DNA of 64,000 nucleotides from Isochrysis galbana (taxonomy: Eukaryota; Haptophyta; Isochrysidales; Isochrysidaceae), in the NCBI GenBank assembly GCA_018136815.1, contig CM030940.1, positions 4,283,761 through 4,347,760 on the forward strand. Direction: 5' to 3'. Position 1 is the first letter of the stretch. Every line of letters begins with the position of its first letter. A program made the translations under genes and the position numbers. Below, piece after piece: positions 1 to 11,740 of this stretch. Below the pieces are notes generated by a model. It worked only from the letters and a program-made list of their open reading frames with translations. It did not search any database and was not told where the DNA came from.

Positions 1-684
1 ATCGCCCACATCGACGACGTCGTCCGGATGGTCAAGGATCGCCTGGGTTCGTCGAAGCCGGCTCCGGACAAAAGCGACAAACCCTCGGCCGCTACCTCAG
101 GAAGCGGCCGCGGCTCCGATACTCGAAATAATCGCAATGGAGATCGGTCCCACCAGGGACGCACCGACCACACCAGGGAGCCGCCTCCCAAGTTGGAGGG
201 TGGACTCCCACCTCTCGACGCACCGCCATCGCAAAAGAGCCGCCGCTGCGCGCCGCCTTCGGACAACCTCGGCCATCCCGAGGGTGCCAAATGGGATTTG
301 GAATCTTGGCGTAACGCCAAGGTTGACTTCGACCCGATGTCACGCTATTGTGGGCACGCTGATTTGGCTGCTTCATTCGCTAGGGCCCGTCCGACCGACG
401 CGTCCATGAAGGTGCCTCGCACGCAGCGCCCTACGTCTGAGGGCGGCGTATGGACCACAGCCACCGGCTGTGCCTACTGTGCTTTCCGCCCCGCTCCTCC
501 CGATCACGATACGTCTCGCCCCGACCACCCCGACAATTGGCGATATGGGACGGGCGATGGAGCCCATTCGCCGTACTACTGTCAACCGTTCATCCGCTTC
601 CTTTGCGAGGGCGAGCCGGAGATCCCTGACGCCCACCGCGCCTACCTTCGTCGTCTCGTCGTCCTTGGCCGCAACCGCCGTTAG
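1..684 (+). CDS. Gag-like or upstream retroelement ORF, 5' incomplete, ends at in-frame TAG
   Basis: The frame is open from the first base and stops at TAG 682-684; the first ATG is at 28. The product is rich in Pro, Ser, Arg and Asp, as expected of a flexible linker. Near the C-terminus it has a Cys/His cluster starting GCAYCAF (about nt 466-486), with later His and Cys residues, that could bind zinc. No family is firmly recognised; Gag or a Gag-Pol linker is inferred from position in the element. The next 634 codons are open in the same frame, so the TAG is the only stop between 1 and 2586. That could mean stop-codon readthrough or one inactivating mutation. Confidence 0.5.
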   Translation: MAHIDDVVRMVKDRLGSSKPAPDKSDKPSAATSGSGRGSDTRNNRNGDRSHQGRTDHTREPPPKLEGGLPPLDAPPSQKSRRCAPPSDNLGHPEGAKWDLESWRNAKVDFDPMSRYCGHADLAASFARARPTDASMKVPRTQRPTSEGGVWTTATGCAYCAFRPAPPDHDTSRPDHPDNWRYGTGDGAHSPYYCQPFIRFLCEGEPEIPDAHRAYLRRLVVLGRNRR

Positions 685-2586
685 GGAATAGGCGAGGCCG
701 CCGCCATATGCTTCGTTGACTTCTCGATTCCTCGGCGGCCTGGACCGCCACCCCTCTCGCTTCTCGATACTTCTGTCACTTCCTCTCGCGTTTCATTTCG
801 TACCTCTAACGTTTCGCCTCTCCGATCTACGAGCTCGCCGTCCCTCGGACGGCTGAGCAAAGCCTTCTTGTTGTCTTTCCAACCTGGGGATGCTACCCTA
901 GGTTGCGATGCCGTCGTTCCCGAAGTTCGCGTTTTCGTTTCAGTCGTTCAATCGATCCGGAGTCACCCCCATCTGCTCATATGTGGTGGGGACGATTCGA
1001 CTCCGGGAGTCCCGTTCTCTCTCGCCGTTCGTTCGCTACCTCCTTCGTCGCTCTCGTCGTCCTCGAATCATTCGTTCAATGCTCTCGATTACGAGCGCTC
1101 AACGCTAATTCTTGCCTTGAGCCCCGTCGCTGCCGATCCGTCTGCTGTCGCTAGTCAAATCTTGGATGGACTGGCCGATTTGTTCCCTCGAAACTCGCCG
1201 TTAAGCTGCCTTGGCCGTGCCAGCGAGGTTAGCCCCTCCGGATGGACGGTGGCCTACACTCTCGCTGTTCGCCGTTGGCTCGCGCCGCCTACGATGGTTG
1301 CGCCAACCCGATTGGGGTGGCGGCCGCTACCGACTAGCCTGTCTGCTGAATCCTCGCTCGTTGACGAAGAGGTATTCGCCACTATGCCCTCCGTCGTGCA
1401 ACGCGCATTTCGTCGATTGCTTCGTGCTCAACCCTCTCTATTCGCGTTCGATTCTCTTCTGGCTGCCGCGTCCCGTTCTTTTCGGATGGCTCGCACATTA
1501 GCCGCTTCGTCTCCGTCGATCCCGGTCACTCGCAATCCCGTATACGTTTCTGCTGTCGTTCCGCCTAGCCAAGTTTCAGCGCGCTTGACTCTGGTTCAAG
1601 CCGCTGAAGACTTGCTCGTTCATCTCACGCGCACTCGTCCTTCCTTGAAAGAGGGAGAGACCCTCTCGTACGTCCTCGATCTCGCTTTCCAACGTGCCGC
1701 TGCCCACGGTGCCGCGCACGTTGTGCCGAAAGATATCGCCGAGGCGGCACAGCTCGTTCTTCGGCCTGGTCAACCGCCTGAGTCTCCGGCTCAGGTACTT
1801 CCCATCCACTTCGACGAAATCTGTACCACGCTCGGTGACATTAGGCGTTACGTCGAGACCGTGCAGACCGACGGCATCTCGTGTCCTCGCGTCTTGGTTA
1901 TCGGCGAGACGAGTGGAGTGGTCTCGTCGATGTTTCTTCTCGCTGGCGCTGATGTAGCGACGTGCGACCTGTTTCCGTCCGAAGTCGATTACGTTCCCCA
2001 CTTCGACGGGGACGCGGATCTCGTCCAAGACCTCGGATGGGACCTGATTATCGCGCACCCGCCGTGCACCTATCTCTCGAACGCTGGCTTGAGGTGGATC
2101 CATTCCAACCCGCAGCGTATGTCTGATACGATTTCGGCCGTCGCGCAATTTCGCCGTCGCTTGAACGCCAGGGCTCCGTTGGCGGTGGAAAACCCGAAGA
2201 TGCACCACTACGCCAAATCTCTACTCGGAGGTCTCGAAGCCACGCAATACGTCCATCCATGGCAACATGGAACAGGACACACTAAAGCTACGGGGCTCTA
2301 CCTTTCGGCTAGCCTTCCCCTCGTCTCCTCACAACCCCGATCTCGATCATCGTCGCTTGCGCTGGCTCAGTCGCGAATCTTCGCGATGCCTGTTGCGATC
2401 AGGACTACTCTACCGACGAGTGCCGACGAGAGACGGCGAGAAGCTCTGCCTCTACGTGCCGAAGACGATGCGCCGCGCCTACCTCGAAGCCTTTCACGAC
2501 CACCTGTGCCACCTCGGCGACAACCGAATGGCGCGCCTTCTACGAGACCGATATTTTTGGCCTGGGATGAACGCAGACGTCTGTGA
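685..2586 (+). CDS. Retroelement ORF with C-terminal phage-type DNA cytosine methyltransferase-like domain
   Basis: In-frame continuation after the TAG; the first near-cognate start is TTG at 868 and there is no convincing ATG, so expression by readthrough or fusion is likely. About 400 residues at the start match nothing I recognise. From about nt 1890 the frame gives a Rossmann-type methyltransferase: motif I-like VLVIGETSGVV, acidic residue in TCDLFPSE, motif IV DLIIAHPPCTYLSNAG with the presumed catalytic Cys codon at 2065-2067, motif VI-like VENPKMHHY, and a C-terminal WQHGTGHTKATGLYL. This pattern is typical of phage and bacterial proteins annotated as DNA cytosine methyltransferases. 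After about nt 2321 the frame turns to Arg/Ser-rich shadow sequence while the integrase continues in another frame. Methylation activity is inferred, not shown. Confidence 0.72.
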   Translation, partial: GIGEAAAICFVDFSIPRRPGPPPLSLLDTSVTSSRVSFRTSNVSPLRSTSSPSLGRLSKAFLLSFQPGDATLGCDAVVPEVRVFVSVVQSIRSHPHLLICGGDDSTPGVPFSLAVRSLPPSSLSSSSNHSFNALDYERSTLILALSPVAADPSAVASQILDGLADLFPRNSPLSCLGRASEVSPSGWTVAYTLAVRRWLAPPTMVAPTRLGWRPLPTSLSAESSLVDEEVFATMPSVVQRAFRRLLRAQPSLFAFDSLLAAASRSFRMARTLAASSPSIPVTRNPVYVSAVVPPSQVSARLTLVQAAEDLLVHLTRTRPSLKEGETLSYVLDLAFQRAAAHGAAHVVPKDIAEAAQLVLRPGQPPESPAQVLPIHFDEICTTLGDIRRYVETVQTDGISCPRVLVIGETSGVVSSMFLLAGADVATCDLFPSEVDYVPHFDGDADLVQDLGWDLIIAHPPCTYLSNAGLRWIHSNPQRMSDTISAVAQFRRRLNARAPLAVENPKMHHYAKSLLGGLEATQYVHPWQHGTGHTKATGLYLSASLPLVSSQPRSRSSSLALAQSRIFAMPVAIRTTLPTSADERRREALPLRAEDDAPRLPRSLSRPPVPPRRQPNGAPSTRPIFLAWDERRRL

Positions 2587-4189
2587 GCACATTCGCCAAT
2601 GTCACGAGTGCACCTTAGCTAAGCCTCCCTTCCGCCACCTCGCAGACCCAAAGGGACCGCAGGTCGGCGCCTATCCGTTCGACATCGTCTTCTGCGACGT
2701 CGTCTCGATGGCTCCCACGCACGACTTCATCAAGGGCTCTCGAGGCTTCGACAAGCTCCTCGTTTTCGTGGACTCGCTCACTCGTTGGATCGAGGCGGCC
2801 CCTCACAACGGCGACCCCTCGAGTGCCGACGCACTTCACGCCTTCATGTCGTACGTCGTTTCTCGGCACGGAGTACCAAGGCAACTTCGCTCGGACTCTG
2901 GCAGCAACCTTGCTAGCCAACTCACCTCGATCATCCTTGAGCGCACTGGCACCGACCTACGGCCGAGCACACCTCATCATCACGAGAGCGTGGGCCTGGT
3001 CGAACGAGCTCAGCAAACATTGATCAACATGGCTCGCGCTACTGATGAAGGCGGCGGTCATTGGGTCGATCATCTCCCGTTCTTTCTAATGAGCATGCGC
3101 GCTTCAGCTAATCGCATTACCTGCATGTCGCCTGCTGCCTTGCTCTATGGCCGTGAGCTTCGCCTGCCTGCACAGCTTTCTGATCCACCTGACACTGGCC
3201 CACCTCCCGAGTTACCTCAGGAAATTCGCTCGTACGCTTGGAAAATGCATTGTCGTTTAAAGGCGGCGTGGGCCGCGGCTTATGATGCAACTTTAGAATC
3301 TCAAGCCGACGCACTCGCCGACACACTACGCACTCACTCTCCCCCTATCCAATTTGCCCCAGGTGATAGGGTGGTTCGCAAGATTCCAGGACACCGCAAC
3401 AAGCTCCTCTACCACTACAGCGGACCATACCGCATCGCTGAGGCGCTTGGCGCTGGCCGCTACCGACTACGCGACCAAGAAAATCGCCTCCTCTCCGAGG
3501 AGGTGCATGTGACTAACCTCCGTCCCTACTATACCCTCACAGATGAAGATCCCGTCCAAACAAATGAGTATCTGGTTGATGCACTTCTTGACCGCAAGGG
3601 TCGAGGCGATTCCAGACAGTACCTCGTCAAATGGCGTGGCTACGCGAAAGCTGCGGCCACATGGGAGCCGCTAGCCGAACTGCTTCGCCGCTGCGAGTCG
3701 CTCGTCACCGCCTATGATGATGCTCACCCCTTCCCTCCTCTTCGTAAGCCTCAGATGAGAAAGCGGGCTGCAGAATCACAATCTCAGACCGTCTCAACTC
3801 CACCGACGTCGCACGCAATCGAAGCTCCCGTGGGATCCGAGACCACTGGGTCGGATCATCAGGCCCCGCGCCGCTCGCCTCGTCTCGCACCGTCCTCGCA
3901 CAGTGGCCCCATTGCTCATGTCTCCCATTTGCCCGTCTCAGCCCGCCCGTCTGTTGCCAACCCTGCAGGTCCAATGATGCGGCCGCAGCACGCGGTCTTC
4001 GTCCTCGGGCAGTGGTGGTACTCGTCGGGATCGTCGCGCGGTTCCCCGTGGTTTGGCTCCCACGCATTTGCGCACGATGCCCTTGCCTCGCCTACCATCG
4101 TTCGCTGTCGCTCCGAGGCTCTCGCTCGCCTGTCGCCATCGGATCGCACCCTCGTCTCTCTCCTCGATACACCCTCTGCGTTCTTCTGA
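2267..4189 (+). CDS. Ty3/gypsy integrase with C-terminal chromodomain
   Basis: This is the retroelement integrase that joins element cDNA to host DNA. From the N-terminus it shows a GLLYRRVPTRDGEKL block, the H2C2 zinc-binding module (HDHLCHLGDN then CHECTLAK), and the catalytic core with first Asp in FCDVVSM, second in LRSDSGSNL and Glu in ESVGLVERAQQ. A GDRVVRKIPG strand motif of the integrase C-terminal domain follows, then a chromodomain around nt 3570-3690 with YLVKWRGYAKAAATWEP. Chromodomains steer such elements to marked chromatin. Its frame is +1 relative to 685-2586, with a 320-nt overlap. Conserved integrase sequence starts only near nt 2380, so a frame change between about 2321 and 2375 would join it to the methyltransferase. 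The C-terminal 150 residues are low-complexity. Confidence 0.88.
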   Translation: MEQDTLKLRGSTFRLAFPSSPHNPDLDHRRLRWLSRESSRCLLRSGLLYRRVPTRDGEKLCLYVPKTMRRAYLEAFHDHLCHLGDNRMARLLRDRYFWPGMNADVCEHIRQCHECTLAKPPFRHLADPKGPQVGAYPFDIVFCDVVSMAPTHDFIKGSRGFDKLLVFVDSLTRWIEAAPHNGDPSSADALHAFMSYVVSRHGVPRQLRSDSGSNLASQLTSIILERTGTDLRPSTPHHHESVGLVERAQQTLINMARATDEGGGHWVDHLPFFLMSMRASANRITCMSPAALLYGRELRLPAQLSDPPDTGPPPELPQEIRSYAWKMHCRLKAAWAAAYDATLESQADALADTLRTHSPPIQFAPGDRVVRKIPGHRNKLLYHYSGPYRIAEALGAGRYRLRDQENRLLSEEVHVTNLRPYYTLTDEDPVQTNEYLVDALLDRKGRGDSRQYLVKWRGYAKAAATWEPLAELLRRCESLVTAYDDAHPFPPLRKPQMRKRAAESQSQTVSTPPTSHAIEAPVGSETTGSDHQAPRRSPRLAPSSHSGPIAHVSHLPVSARPSVANPAGPMMRPQHAVFVLGQWWYSSGSSRGSPWFGSHAFAHDALASPTIVRCRSEALARLSPSDRTLVSLLDTPSAFF

Positions 4190-4724
4190 CGGTCGCGACT
4201 GTCACGCCCCTCCGATATCTCTTAACGCCGTCGTTTACGTTTGATCGCGGTACGGGAACGTACGGGAATTCTTTTCCAGTTCCCCCCACGGTCGCCGAAT
4301 TTTCCCCCCGCGGCCGCCGAATAGTTCCCCCCGCGGGAAGAGAGGTATGGCTCGCCCCCCCTTTCGACCACGGAGGATGGATCTCCCTCCCCTTTCGCTG
4401 CGCTCTGTCAGGAGACCCCCGTACCTCGTCGTTTAGCTCGCGAGTGACGTGCCGAGCCCGTCGTACTATCTCGCCGTCTTTCGCCGTTGGCTGTTCGACT
4501 ACTCATATATCGAAGAACAGGAGACGCCGCGTTGTGACTTGGGTGCCGCCACACCGCCCAAACATCCAGGTAAAACTCTCGTAAAAGAGAGAAGGGGATG
4601 GGTTGCAGCGTTGAGTCCTGCGGTCTGCCGCGCCGGCCGCCGATTCTACACTTATCGTCCGGACGGGTGTGGTACTTCCTGTCTCTTCGATCGTCGCGCA
4701 CTATTCTTATAGTTCGTCGTTCGT

Positions 4725-4935
4725 CGTTCGTCGTTCGTTCTTCGATTCTCGATTCTCGATTCTCGTCGTTCCGCGTTCTTCGTTTCTCGTTCTTCGATTC
4801 ATCGTCGATTCTCGATTCTCGTCGTTCCGCGTTCTTCGTTTCTCGTTCTTCGATTCTCGATTCTCGTCGTTCCGCGTTCTTCGTTTCTCGCTCTCGATTC
4901 TCGATTCTTGTCGTTCCGCGTTCTCATCGGTCCTC
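4725..4935 (+). repeat. Degenerate tandem repeat of roughly 50 bp, about four copies
   Basis: Units are built from TTCGATTCTCGATTCTCG followed by TCGTTCCGCGTTCTTCG. They repeat about four times with small length changes inside the 3' noncoding part of the retroelement. Confidence 0.85.
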
Positions 4936-5028
4936 GATTGTTCGTTGTTCGTAATTCGTAACTTCTCGGTGCGTCGCTCATCACGTCTTCCGTCTTGGTT
5001 CGGCGTTGGGTGCACGGCTCTCCCTCCA

Positions 5029-5100
5029 TTCGGATTTATTGTTTCATTCGCTCTTCAGATTTATTGTTTCATTCGCTCTTCGGATTTATTCGCTCTTCGC
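5029..5100 (+). repeat. Tandem repeat with GGATTTATTGTTTCATTCGC-type units
   Basis: A unit of roughly 27 bp ending in ATTCGCTCTTC is repeated two and a half times, the last unit being shortened. Confidence 0.8.
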
Positions 5101-5222
5101 TCTTGGCTCATTCGGTCTCGTTCAGGATTGCTCTTCTGCCTTTCTCGTGGCTTGCTTGGAGCTCTCCGATGTCCGTTAGGTTCTCTTCTTTCCTCGCGGG
5201 ACGCTCGATCCTAGCAGGGGGG

Positions 5223-5412
5223 TGTCGCATTCGCGAATCGACACTCGTTAGGCTTCGCTCTTCTCTTCGTCGTTCGGTATTTATCGTTATAATTCTCTCG
5301 TTCTCGTTCTCGGTCAAAAGCTTCGCTTGGATGCATGGGATCGTGGGTTGTGGAGCGCCCTCTCTCTTTCTCTCGAAAGAGAAGGGAAGTTTCCCTACCT
5401 TTCTTCCTCCCA
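5223..5412 (+). mobile_element. 3' LTR of the retroelement (minimum extent)
   Basis: It begins TGTCGCATTCGCGAATCGAC, a near palindrome, right after the purine tract, and includes a TATA-like GGTATTTATCG near 5276. It aligns along its length with 54602-54785 and for about 90 bp with the inverted copy ending at 46840. The right end is set only by where similarity to the 54.6-kb copy stops; the true LTR may run further. No target-site duplication could be checked because the 5' LTR is outside the window. Confidence 0.7.
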
Positions 5413-6225
5413 GGCGCCTCGCAAATAGGTTTAATTTGCTATCTCTACAGCGGTTCTTTATCTGCTTCTTGGGGCAATCAGGTTTAATTTACGACCTCTT
5501 CGTATCTCCCCCTTAGGCACATCGCACTCCTTTCGTCTTATTTGGTAGGTCTCTTGGAATCTTGTGCGGCAGGATTGCCCCTCGTTTCCGTTATGGTGCG
5601 ATTCCCCTTCCAGACGGGATCGCCGACAGATCGCCTTCTGATCGTCGTCCGTCGTTGTCTGGCCGGAGTGTTTGGGTTTGATTTCAGTCGAGTTATGTGA
5701 GAAAGTCGTGGGGCGAGAGTCGGGGTGTTTTCCTGGGTGTCTCTGTCCGTCGTCCTGTCGTCAGTCGTCATCCGTCGTCGCTCTCGCTCTCGTCGCTCTC
5801 GCTCTCGTAACACTCAGACCCTACAGCCTCGCCTCTCCTCGCCAGCCCCTGCCATCACAGCCCTCCTCACACTCGCCCTCGCCTCTCGCTACTCGCTCGA
5901 TGTCGCTCTCGCCGCCGTCCTCGCCCTCGCTCAAGCCCGCCTGCCCGCCTTCCTCTGCTGACGGGCTTCAGCCCGTCAGCACCTCCGAAGTGGTCTCCCT
6001 CTCCGCGCCTGCCGCCGGCTTCGCCCCTTCCTCATTGCCCTCAGGCCCATGGGCCATCCCAATTCGTCAGTTTGATTATATATACCGCCATGCTGGGGCG
6101 TTAGAGGAGAAAAAACCAGTAGGTTAAACCTTCTGCGTCTGATCTTCCCGCCCCCGTGCGAGGTCAAAGTAAACCGGCTTCATCGCGGTTTGATCGCGAG
6201 GACTGAGGTCAAACCCCGATGACCG
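5413..6225. other. Retroelement-related noncoding region
   Basis: No gene supported. Segment 5977-6071 is roughly 80 percent identical by eye to 55543-55638, ending in both places with the TCATTGCCCTCAGGCCC block, so at least this part is a dispersed repeat that accompanies LTR pieces. A CTCTCGCTCTCG run lies near 5775-5805. Confidence 0.5.
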
Positions 6226-7276
6226 ATGACTAACCCCGATCAAACCCTGCAAACCCCCCCGAGGGTTAGGCATTTATTGACCGTGGTGCGATGCCCAATG
6301 AACAACCTCTGGGGGGTGGGCACCGACCACCACGAAAATCTTCGCCAAGAAGTGGTGCGATTCGCCCCCCCCCCCCCCAGCGCCCAGCGCTCACGCTCTA
6401 CCCCGTAAAGAGTTGGCGGCCGCGCCCGCGCGCGCGGGGGGGGGAGGGGGATCGGTTGCTTCCCTCTTGATCTCCGCTGCAGCCTGGCAGTGGATTCCCG
6501 CCCCGATGCAGCGCCGTGTCGGGCGGCCGACCGTCCGCCCCGCCCGCCCCCCTTCCCCCACTGGGCGGGAAAGCCTCTGGCGCCCCCCCCCCTCCCCAGA
6601 GCTCCTCCTCCTTCACAGGCGCGGCTAACCCCCCCCCCCCCCTCCCCCCCCTCTCCCCTCCCCCCTCCCCCCCACTCGCTTCGCGGCTCGAAATCTGGCG
6701 CGTACTCTCCTGGAAGAAAGGGCGGGAAAGAGTTCAGTGGCTCGAATCCATCCCCTCTCGAGCTTCTCCCCCACGCCCCCGGGCGGCCGACGGCCAATAC
6801 TTTCTCCTCTTCTCGTCTCTCATCCCGAATCGGTGGCGGCCCTCTCGACTCCTCTTCTCAGCCGCGGGGGGGTGGAAGGATTCTCGCGATCTCAGCGAGG
6901 CTCGCCCCCCTTGGGTGGGACCAGAGTGGCCGATTTGTGCCGTGCAATCCTATCTCGTTGCAGCTCCTCGAAGAGAGCAGTGGCCAGAAGAGAGTGTGCG
7001 AGTCCTCGCGAAGCGAAGAGACGCCGTTCGAGAGGGTGGAAGCCAAGGGGCGGTGACCTCTGTCTCGACCGCCTTTCTCGTGTGAGAGCCGAGGAGATCG
7101 GCCATCGAGGATTATCGCGTGGGCGGGGGGGCGTCCGCGCGGCGGCGGCCCTTCCCCCCCCCGCCCCCCTTCCCTGCACCCCCTTCCCCCTTCCCCCCCC
7201 CCGCCCCCTTCCCTGCACCCCCCTTCCCCCTTCCCCCCCCCCCCCCACCAAGGCCCACCGCGGCGCGCTTCTTTCG

Positions 7277-7310
<34 letters not shown>

Positions 7311-7780
7311 CCTCTCTCCCTCTCCCTCTCTCCCTCTCCCCCCCCCCCCCCTCTCTCTCCCTCTCTCTCTCTCTCCCTTTCTCTCTGTCTCTCCCCCCCC
7401 CCCCCCCTTTTCCTCCCGGTCTCGCCCCCTCTCCGCCCCCCCCCTCCCCCACCCCCTTCTCTTCTCTCTCTTCTTCTTCTAACATCAGCCTTCTTGCGGC
7501 CCCCCTCCAACCCCCCACGGGTCCCCCCCACCCCACCCCACCCCCCTCCCCGTCTCCATCCCCCGAAGCCCGCCCCCCAACCCCCTCGCCCTAGTCCTCG
7601 CCCCCCCTCCCCCCCCCGCTCCCCCCTTTCCTCCCCCCCCCACCGTCCCACACTCCCTCCCGAACCTCCCTCTCCCCAACCCCACCCCCCTTCCCTCCCC
7701 CCCCCGCCTCCCCCCCTTTCTCCAAACGCATGCACCACGACGACCTCAGCTGCACAGAAGGCCTCGACCCGCTCCGCTCT
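6226..7780. other. Upstream region of the CDK gene, homopolymer and CT-rich
   Basis: No convincing gene. It contains C-homopolymers and a (CT)n-rich stretch at about 7140-7730 whose pyrimidine strand is the coding strand of the downstream kinase. Open frames here are products of the biased composition. Confidence 0.6.
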
Positions 7781-9705
<1,925 letters not shown>

Positions 9706-10895
9706 GGCAGCCAGCACGGGTTCCGCCCGGCTCAGTCGCCATCGCACATTTCTGATTTCCATGCTTTGGGTGCGCCTGGCGACACATGTCGGCGATGCGG
9801 TGCTGAGGCGGTGCAGTCCATCTGAGAATGAAATATGGTGTCCGCTTTGGTCATGCGCAGCAACGATGACGTGCGGCACCAGCTGCCGCACGTACAGTGT
9901 GCCCTCGAATCTTCGTCGTCGCGATCCTTGAACGAGCAAGATGGGTGCACCCCCCGCCACAGCTTGCCTGCCCCGACGACAGTGTGGAATAGCATGGGCG
10001 CATCAATGTCGCTGCTCGTCGATGACGCCACGCCGCCAAGCCAGCGTTGTGCGATGCCCGCGGTGAGCCATCTTGGCTTGACCGCCCATGCCTCGGCCGC
10101 GCCAATCGCTAGCCGTGGACGCTGGAAGAGGCTCCAAAAGACTTGCCGCAGGAGCCGCGCCAATGGCTCGCCATCGAATCATTGCCACTTGTAAACCCCA
10201 CCCCTCACCTTCTAGGGCAACTTGCTACTGCGGGCCATCTTGAAGGTGGCCTCACGCTAGCTCTGCACTCCATTCCCATGCCATCCTCTCATGCTTTTCA
10301 TGGGAGGACGTTGAGTCAGCCTTGTCATAAGGCAAGCACAGATGCCGTCGACTGCGATGGAGTTCATAGAAGCATGCAGCTCGCCTGTCCTTCCCACGTG
10401 CCTTGCCGAGGAGGCAAGCGCCAGTTGAGACGAGGTGAAACCTGTGCGACCGGGCTTTTGCTGCCGAAACATACAATGCTTTCGGCCTGCGACAGCTCCT
10501 AATGAAAGAGTGTTTGTGTCTCAGGACATCGGCGATGCCAACGATGTCTGAGCTTGTATCCCAGTGCAATCCCGGCAACGCTTTCGCCTGAGTCTACGCC
10601 TGAGTCTAAACCCTCGCGACTGCTCCGCGCCGTGCACGCGAGATGAGATACTTTGCGGGATGACGTGTGTTAATCAGCGTGGGATGGTGTCCGATGGTCG
10701 TAGGGTAGAGTAGTGTTGTCTGATGCGTGTTATTGGATTGCTGTATTGATTGTAGTTGTACATGCATTGGGTCCTCGCAGATCATGTGCCATGTGCACCA
10801 CGCCGGCATCGGACGATGTGTGTGTGCGAGCTGCGCTCCATATACGCCCACATGGCACATGTTGTAGAAGTGTAATTAATATATACTATATACTA
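9706..10895. other. 3' flank of the CDK gene
   Basis: Several open frames overlap here on both strands (for example minus 9732-10163) but none shows a recognisable domain or a consistent exon chain. Treated as 3' UTR and spacer. Confidence 0.45.
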
Positions 10896-10918
10896 GTACT
10901 ACTAGCTACTAGTAGTAC
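10896..10918. repeat. Perfect 10-bp inverted repeat with 3-base loop
   Basis: GTACTACTAG and CTAGTAGTAC flank CTA inside a locally AT-rich block (10868-10935) that differs from the surrounding GC-rich DNA. Confidence 0.8.
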
Positions 10919-10935
10919 CATATCGATATAATAAC

Positions 10936-11540
10936 AATCGAGCGTCAGTACCGCTACTGCCACTAGCCTTGTACTAACACGACAACCCGGCGCCCATCAT
11001 GGTCTCACTGCAACAAAGGGCACAATTTATACCATTCTAAGCACCAATTTCGAACCTATCGAGAGCACCTGGGCCGGACCCCGGACACCGACCGATGAAA
11101 AGAAAAAGACTTTGGAAAGAAGGGGGAAGGGGGCAAGATAAAAAAACATCTGAAGATTCAGGCTACTACCGCTAGCTACAAAGGACCACGTACTCACGGT
11201 ACTGACTCACGCCATCATCGCCTAAAACAAACATTCTTGAAGGTGTCCGCTATGCTACTAGCTAGTGCCTCGCATTCGCACGCGATCGCGTCGCCATCGC
11301 CTATGCCCCGTACCACTACTCTCCTTTCCGCTTTCCGCTCCCCCCCTCGTTCCTTTTTCCTCGGTTTTGGGGGGTCGGCCCATGTACACTACTTTGGGCC
11401 TCGCGTTGGGGAGCGTTGTCGTCATTGCCGACGTCGGCGAACGAGCCGTGCCTAATCAGCCAAGAAAAGTGCTTGCACGTGAGCGCAGCAAAGAGCTGTG
11501 TGCGTCAAAAAGTGACGACTTCTGATCCCACAGCAGTCTC
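10936..11540. other. Spacer with a partial copy of the ACATCTGAAGATTC repeat
   Basis: At 11143-11170 the sequence AAAAAACATCTGAAGATTC followed by GGCTAC matches elements at 38765 and 44210. A CCTTTTTCCTCGGTTT stretch and a GTACACTAC block further on echo the 44.3-kb copy. No gene recognised. Confidence 0.45.
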
Positions 11541-11740
11541 ACGCTTAGCTCTGGTTTAAGACTGTGAATAGGTTTGATTCAGAGTTATGATGTTAGAACC
11601 TAATAGTCCACTTCAGCTAACATCATAGATCGTAATAGTGTCGGCAGCTAACATCATAGATAGTAATAGCGTCCTCCCTCAACCTATTATTCTTATTATC
11701 AGTATTATGTAGATAATAGGGGGGGTCAAAAAACTTTTTT
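11541..11740. repeat. Small AT-rich repeat, related to 12340-12475
   Basis: Contains two direct copies (about 11614-11640 and 11646-11673) of an AGCTAACATCATAGAT plus GTAATAG unit. Its start, CTCTGGTTTAAGACTGTGAA, resembles the end of the 12.4-kb copy. The pair may be ends of one small transposon or two copies of a MITE-like element. Confidence 0.5.

Larger units (their letters stand above)
4190..5222 (+). other. 3' noncoding region of the retroelement, with tandem repeats and polypurine tract
   Basis: No supportable gene. It is C/T-rich and holds two tandem-repeat blocks (4725-4935 and 5029-5100). It ends with the purine run AGCAGGGGGG at 5213-5222 directly before the LTR start, the expected position of a plus-strand priming tract. 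Confidence 0.6.
1..5412 (+). mobile_element. Ty3/gypsy chromovirus-like LTR retroelement with embedded DNA methyltransferase, 5' part outside window
   Basis: Three coding blocks (1-684, 685-2586, 2267-4189) are followed by about 1 kb of noncoding DNA, a purine tract (5213-5222) and an LTR beginning TGTCGCATTCGCGAATC at 5223. The integrase with an H2C2 zinc knuckle and a C-terminal chromodomain places it in the Ty3/gypsy chromovirus group. Protease, reverse transcriptase and RNase H are not visible inside 1-2300; they either lie left of the window or are missing. LTR relatives occur at 54602 and, inverted, at 46840, so the family is repeated locally. The methyltransferase-like segment upstream of the integrase is not a standard part of this order. 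Confidence 0.8.

Noticed and set aside
1576..2208. Minus-strand 210-aa frame inside the methyltransferase ORF
   Set aside because: Antisense shadow of a coding region with a recognised motif set on the plus strand.
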